Source: DATKCN01 sp035513175 (GTDB lineage Bacteria; Chloroflexota; Chloroflexia; Thermomicrobiales; CFX8). From it: DNA of 16,408 nucleotides. A program made the position numbers and the translations under genes. Under the pieces are notes generated by a model, which was given only the letters and a program-made list of their open reading frames with translations, was not told the DNA's origin and made no database searches. Positions within the stretch are counted from its first letter, which is position 1, and each line of letters opens with the position of its first letter. The stretch is taken from positions 1 through 16,408 of the forward strand of contig DATKCN010000202.1 of assembly GCA_035513175.1 (NCBI GenBank), read 5' to 3'. Positions 12,939 to 16,408 of the stretch are shown here, piece after piece.

Positions 12939-15722
12939 ATGCGCCGCCGTAATGTAATGCTGTTTCTATCTATGTTGCTCGTCGTGCCGATGATGAATGT
13001 GCTATCCGAGATTCCCACAACCCAGGCCGCTCCGGCAGCCGCCGAACCGTTCGGCCGCGCCTGGGCGCGCACGGACCTGCCGGTCGCTTCCGGCGCCGTC
13101 AGCCGCACCTGGATGTGGGGTCCGGAAGCCTTCACCGATGGCGTCTGGGAAGACTACGCCGAAGCGCCGGGCGGCACGCGTCAGGTGCAGTATTTCGACA
13201 AATCCCGCATGGAAATCACGAACCCCAATGCGCCCGACGACGGCGTCTGGCACGTCACAAATGGCCTGCTTGTCGTCGAGCTGATGACGGGCCGCATGCA
13301 GACCGGCGACCAGCAGTTCACCGAGCGCGCGCCCGCCGCGATAAACGTGGCCGGCGATCCGGACGACCCCCTCACGTATGCCGTGCTGGCCCAGCGCCGC
13401 TTCGACGCGCCGCAGGCCGTGGGCGCCGCCGTGACGCAGCGCATCAATGCCAGCGGGCAGGTGAGCAGCGATCCGGCGCTGGCCGGACGCGGCGTGACGG
13501 CCACGACGCTCGTCGCCGAGACCAACCACACCGTCGCCTCGGTCTTCTGGGACTTCATGCACGCCAGCGGTCCCGTGCAGCGCGACGGGCAGACGGTGAC
13601 GGACAAGCTGTTCGTCAGCCCGTTCTACGCCACCGGCCTGCCGGTGACGGAGCCCTTCTGGGCCCAGGTCAAGATCGGCGGGACGCCGCGCGAGCTGCTC
13701 TTGCAGTGCTTCGAGCGTCGTTGCCTGACCTACGCGCCGGAGAACCCGCCCGGCTGGCAGGTCGAGGCCGGCAACGTCGGGCTGCACTACCACGCCTGGC
13801 GCTACGGCCAGACCGATGCCGAGCCGGGACCGTCCCCGCTGGCGAACGAACTGGCGGAGCAGGTGCGGGTTGCCTCCACCGCCGACGAGCGCTACGTCGC
13901 GCTGCTGGCGGTGATGGACACCCTGCACGTTGGAATCTACGCCCAGGACGGCACGAAGGTGCTTGGCGGCGCGGAGCGCGGAGCGGCTGACTTCTACCTC
14001 TACGACTTCGAGCTGCGCATGATGGCCGAGGCTCTGGAGCGGGGGCAGACGTGGGGCGTCGCCGACCTCGCCATGCAGCTCGCGGCGTTGGGCTATGTCC
14101 CGGAAGGACACATGCTCGACCCTGCTCTCGTGCATCAGGCGATCGTGAATGGCGTTGCGGCGGCGAAGGCGACGCCTGGCGAATTCACCTCGCTCAGCCC
14201 GCTGCTGCTACGGCAGCTGGGGCTGCGCCAGTCGCCGCCGCACGACCTGTTCGCATCCCCGGCGCTGGAGCAGACGCGCTTCGACGCGCTGGGCTACTTC
14301 CTGCTGCTAAGCGAGCTGACGATCCCGGCGATCGCGGACGAGCTGCCGCAGGCGGCGGCAGACTCCAACCTCATCGCCGAATCCAACGGTGTCCTGAAAG
14401 CAGCTGATGCTTCGACGCTGGGTGTCTGCGACCCCTCGCAGCTGTTCAACGGCGACGCCTTCAAGGACGCCTGGGGCTGGACGAAGATTTTCACCGAGCT
14501 GCTCTTGGTCGTGCCGGAGACGGTCGCCAGCGTCACGGCGGTCATCGACGCGGTCCACGGCTCGATGCTGGCCTACTCCGTCAGCATCACCGAGCTGGAC
14601 CAACGGCTGGAGACCCACTACGGACACGACGGGGAAGGCGACAAGCTCACCTTCCGCGTCAAGGCGGAAATGCTCGATGACGTCTCGCCCGCTCTGGTCG
14701 ACTGCGGCTGGATCGCTGGCGCGACCTTCCCGCCGAAGGGACCGATTCAGGGCATGTCGGTCCACTGGTTCTGGGGCGGCCTCGAGCAGCACGGCACGGT
14801 CGACTGCGGGAAATACTGCCCGTCCGCTGGCGGCAACGGCCTCTCGATCGACGCGACCGGCCCGGACGGCATCGCCAGCATGACCTTCACCCCATACGAG
14901 GAAGTGAACCCTGGTGAGGGCTGGGTGGTCGAGGAGCATGGCATTGTCACCGGCGTCGGGCTCTACCAGTCGAAGTTCACCAACCTGCTGGGCTCCTACG
15001 CGCAGTACCTCACGCCGAAATCGGGCGCGACCCGCTGGGTGGTTGAGCGACATGCGCCGCCGGGCTGGGACGTGAAGATGACGCTCAACTACGACGTCGA
15101 TTCACGCTGGCGGCACATCGGCTACTACAAGTCGTGGGAGTACTTCGAGGAGGATGCCAACGGCTCCGGCACGATCACGTTCAACACCTATATCCCGTTC
15201 ACAGCGGCGGCAGTCGACGGTTTCCAGGACTTCGCTCTGACCGGTATCGGCCATGGGTCGGCGGTCATGACATCGACCGAGCACTCGGAGGTTGGCGCGT
15301 TCTGGCACTGGGAGCAGAACTGCGCTTCGGTCTTCAACACCGAATGGGTCGGCGTGCTTGGCGTCAACGAGATCTACGCGGATGCCAACGGCGTCAACTA
15401 CGTCGATATATACAAGGCCCGCGCGCCGTACTGGCATCAGCTCATTCACTCCGGCACGAGAGCTCGTGGCAGCGCCTGCCCCGGCGCGATGCCGCCGCTT
15501 ACCGTGGTCGAGGCAGTTACGAGCAATGTGCCCACCTTCACCCTCGAAGGAGGCACGCTGCAACAGTTCGTGGCCAACGAAGCCGCCATCTGTGAAGCAA
15601 TCGGGGTCAGCCTGGCCTTCCCCTGGCACACGATCCCGGACCAGCCTGGCGTCAAACAGAGCTGCTCGGCGGACGTGATCTGGACGATCGAGGTGACCTG
15701 GGCGCAGCCACCGGGGCAGTAA
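12939..15722 (+). CDS. Large secreted protein of unknown function with a Chloroflexota-type N-terminal domain
   Basis: From the ATG at 12939 (GAGAGG just upstream) the protein has 927 residues. It begins with a Sec signal peptide (RRR, hydrophobic core to about residue 22, likely cleavage after TTQA near 30). Residues about 38-290 (FGRAWARTDLPV..RTWMWGPEAF..GGTRQVQYFDKSRMEI..CFERRCLTY..WQVEAGNVGLHYHAWRYG) match a domain I recall from many secreted, uncharacterised Chloroflexota proteins. Residues about 300-570 look helical. Residues about 570-927 look beta-rich, with an Ig-like stretch (GPDGIASMTFTP). Ten Cys residues (C257, C262, C497, C589, C623, C627, C795, C847, C885, C909) suggest disulfides. 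No catalytic motif was recognised. ATG 12924 is an alternative start; the further upstream ATG at 12750 would bury the signal peptide and is unlikely. Confidence 0.85.
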   Translation: MRRRNVMLFLSMLLVVPMMNVLSEIPTTQAAPAAAEPFGRAWARTDLPVASGAVSRTWMWGPEAFTDGVWEDYAEAPGGTRQVQYFDKSRMEITNPNAPDDGVWHVTNGLLVVELMTGRMQTGDQQFTERAPAAINVAGDPDDPLTYAVLAQRRFDAPQAVGAAVTQRINASGQVSSDPALAGRGVTATTLVAETNHTVASVFWDFMHASGPVQRDGQTVTDKLFVSPFYATGLPVTEPFWAQVKIGGTPRELLLQCFERRCLTYAPENPPGWQVEAGNVGLHYHAWRYGQTDAEPGPSPLANELAEQVRVASTADERYVALLAVMDTLHVGIYAQDGTKVLGGAERGAADFYLYDFELRMMAEALERGQTWGVADLAMQLAALGYVPEGHMLDPALVHQAIVNGVAAAKATPGEFTSLSPLLLRQLGLRQSPPHDLFASPALEQTRFDALGYFLLLSELTIPAIADELPQAAADSNLIAESNGVLKAADASTLGVCDPSQLFNGDAFKDAWGWTKIFTELLLVVPETVASVTAVIDAVHGSMLAYSVSITELDQRLETHYGHDGEGDKLTFRVKAEMLDDVSPALVDCGWIAGATFPPKGPIQGMSVHWFWGGLEQHGTVDCGKYCPSAGGNGLSIDATGPDGIASMTFTPYEEVNPGEGWVVEEHGIVTGVGLYQSKFTNLLGSYAQYLTPKSGATRWVVERHAPPGWDVKMTLNYDVDSRWRHIGYYKSWEYFEEDANGSGTITFNTYIPFTAAAVDGFQDFALTGIGHGSAVMTSTEHSEVGAFWHWEQNCASVFNTEWVGVLGVNEIYADANGVNYVDIYKARAPYWHQLIHSGTRARGSACPGAMPPLTVVEAVTSNVPTFTLEGGTLQQFVANEAAICEAIGVSLAFPWHTIPDQPGVKQSCSADVIWTIEVTWAQPPGQ

Positions 15723-15806
15723 CCGGCCGTCGTGAGCAAGGACAGTGGGTGCGCGTGGGTCGGGACGCGGACCGGCTGACTGAACACACAATGTGCGTAG
15801 CGAGCT

Positions 15807-15846
15807 AAAGGACGACAACCCTTAACAACGACAGTTGTCGTCCTTT
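15807..15846. terminator. Perfect 13-bp stem-loop between convergent genes
   Basis: AAAGGACGACAAC (15807-15819) and GTTGTCGTCCTTT (15834-15846) pair perfectly around a 14-base loop. The stem ends in A-U pairs on both sides, so each strand's transcript has a short U-rich 3' side. It lies 84 bases after the plus-strand gene and 73 bases after the end of the minus-strand gene, the position expected of a bidirectional terminator. A nearby imperfect tandem repeat (GATATGCTCA/GATATACCCA, 15860-15879) has no assigned role. Confidence 0.7.
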
Positions 15847-15919
15847 ACGATTTCGCCTCGATATGCTCAGATATACCCAGATTCCTGCCCCGCACAGTCA
15901 AGGCAATCATGTGAGCGTG

Positions 15920-16408
15920 TTAAGGGATGAGCGCCTGTACCGCCAGTTCGCCAACGCCAGCGGCCAGCCGCTCGACCACCGGCGCGAACGCTTCCATCAT
16001 CGAATCCGACACCACGTAGTACGAGAACCCATAGCGCTCCCGCCGCTCCCTCATCTGAGCCACGATCTCGTCGACCGAGCCGATGAACACCGACGGCATC
16101 TCCAGCACGTCCGCGACGGTGATCCCCTGCCAGCCCCGTTCGGCGATCATGCGCTGCGCCTCGCCCTCGCGGTCATCGGTGAACCGCACCGTCGGGATCA
16201 GGCTCAGCTCGATCCCGTCGAAGCGCTCCCCGGCCCCTTCCCGAATCCAGCCGATCTTCTCGCAGACCGCCGCCACCGTACGCTCGGCCGGATCGTCTAC
16301 CACGACGCCGCTGCCGACCGAGGTCGTCAGGATGCCGGCAATGTCCGCCTCCCGCCCGGCCAGCCGCAGCACGCGGGGCTTGCCGCCGCCGATCAGGATC
16401 GGCGGGTG
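15920..16408 (-). CDS. LLM-class flavin/F420-dependent oxidoreductase (N-terminus beyond window)
   Basis: The minus-strand frame is open to the window edge, so the listed part is the C-terminal 162 codons. It starts in the barrel with HPPILIGGGKPRVLRLAGREADIAGI, a strand-loop-helix typical of luciferase-like monooxygenases of the F420 type, where the GGG loop contacts the cofactor phosphate. It ends with the helix-rich C-terminus (SVDEIVAQMRERRERYGFSYYVV..MEAFAPVVERLAAG). Members oxidise or reduce small organic substrates with F420 or FMN in the cytoplasm. The substrate is unknown and the N-terminal cofactor residues are not visible. F420 rather than FMN is inferred from similarity in memory only. 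The stop is TAA (15922-15920). Confidence 0.9.
   Translation of the reverse strand, partial: HPPILIGGGKPRVLRLAGREADIAGILTTSVGSGVVVDDPAERTVAAVCEKIGWIREGAGERFDGIELSLIPTVRFTDDREGEAQRMIAERGWQGITVADVLEMPSVFIGSVDEIVAQMRERRERYGFSYYVVSDSMMEAFAPVVERLAAGVGELAVQALIP

Overview
The window is GC-rich throughout, with strongly G/C-ending codons, mixed ATG/GTG starts and clear Shine-Dalgarno sequences. Three things suggest a Chloroflexota (Thermomicrobia/Sphaerobacter-like) chromosome: a secreted-protein domain I associate with that phylum, an F420-type luciferase-like oxidoreductase, and palindromic elements of the GTAGGGG type. An actinobacterium is the main alternative. This is a judgement from recall of families; no search was run. 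I see no rRNA, tRNA, CRISPR array, phage gene or transposase gene.

Region 1 (1-4570, minus strand) holds a 3'-truncated alpha/beta hydrolase and, just upstream of it, a short start-less coding remnant. Next come a GH65 disaccharide phosphorylase translationally coupled (ATGA overlap) to a beta-phosphoglucomutase-type HAD enzyme, and then a MarR-type regulator. The GH65/HAD pair would split an alpha-glucosyl disaccharide with phosphate and turn beta-glucose-1-phosphate into glucose-6-phosphate. The order HAD then GH65 is the one I recall for Rv3400-Rv3401 of Mycobacterium tuberculosis.

Region 2 (4570-7900) has a divergent regulator pair (MarR leftward, winged-helix/ArsR-like rightward). The rightward gene has a well-formed sigma70-type promoter whose -10 and start region lie inside a perfect 10-bp inverted repeat, which is most simply an autoregulatory operator. 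It is followed by a small one-TM coiled-coil protein and an MMPL/RND exporter with both Asp-Tyr proton-relay pairs.

Region 3 (7900-10840, plus strand) has a membrane-anchored multicopper oxidase with a complete copper ligand set. Its leader carries two oppositely oriented copies of a GC-rich palindromic element and, further upstream, a very strong ribosome-binding site that opens an ORF running in frame through both copies into the oxidase. A stand-alone calcineurin-type phosphatase like the phosphatase domain of bacterial Pnkp/PrpE follows. Its stop codon overlaps that of the convergent TPP enzyme.

Region 4 (10837-16408) holds the pyruvate-oxidase-like TPP enzyme (minus), a large secreted two- or three-part protein of unknown function (plus), a 13-bp perfect stem-loop likely ending transcription from both sides, and a 5'-truncated LLM-class oxidoreductase (minus).

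Most of the window is ordinary metabolic and envelope gene content. The parts most worth a second look are the regulator/coiled-coil/MMPL block with its operator, the palindromic elements in the oxidase leader, the secreted protein, and the coding remnant at about 630-805.
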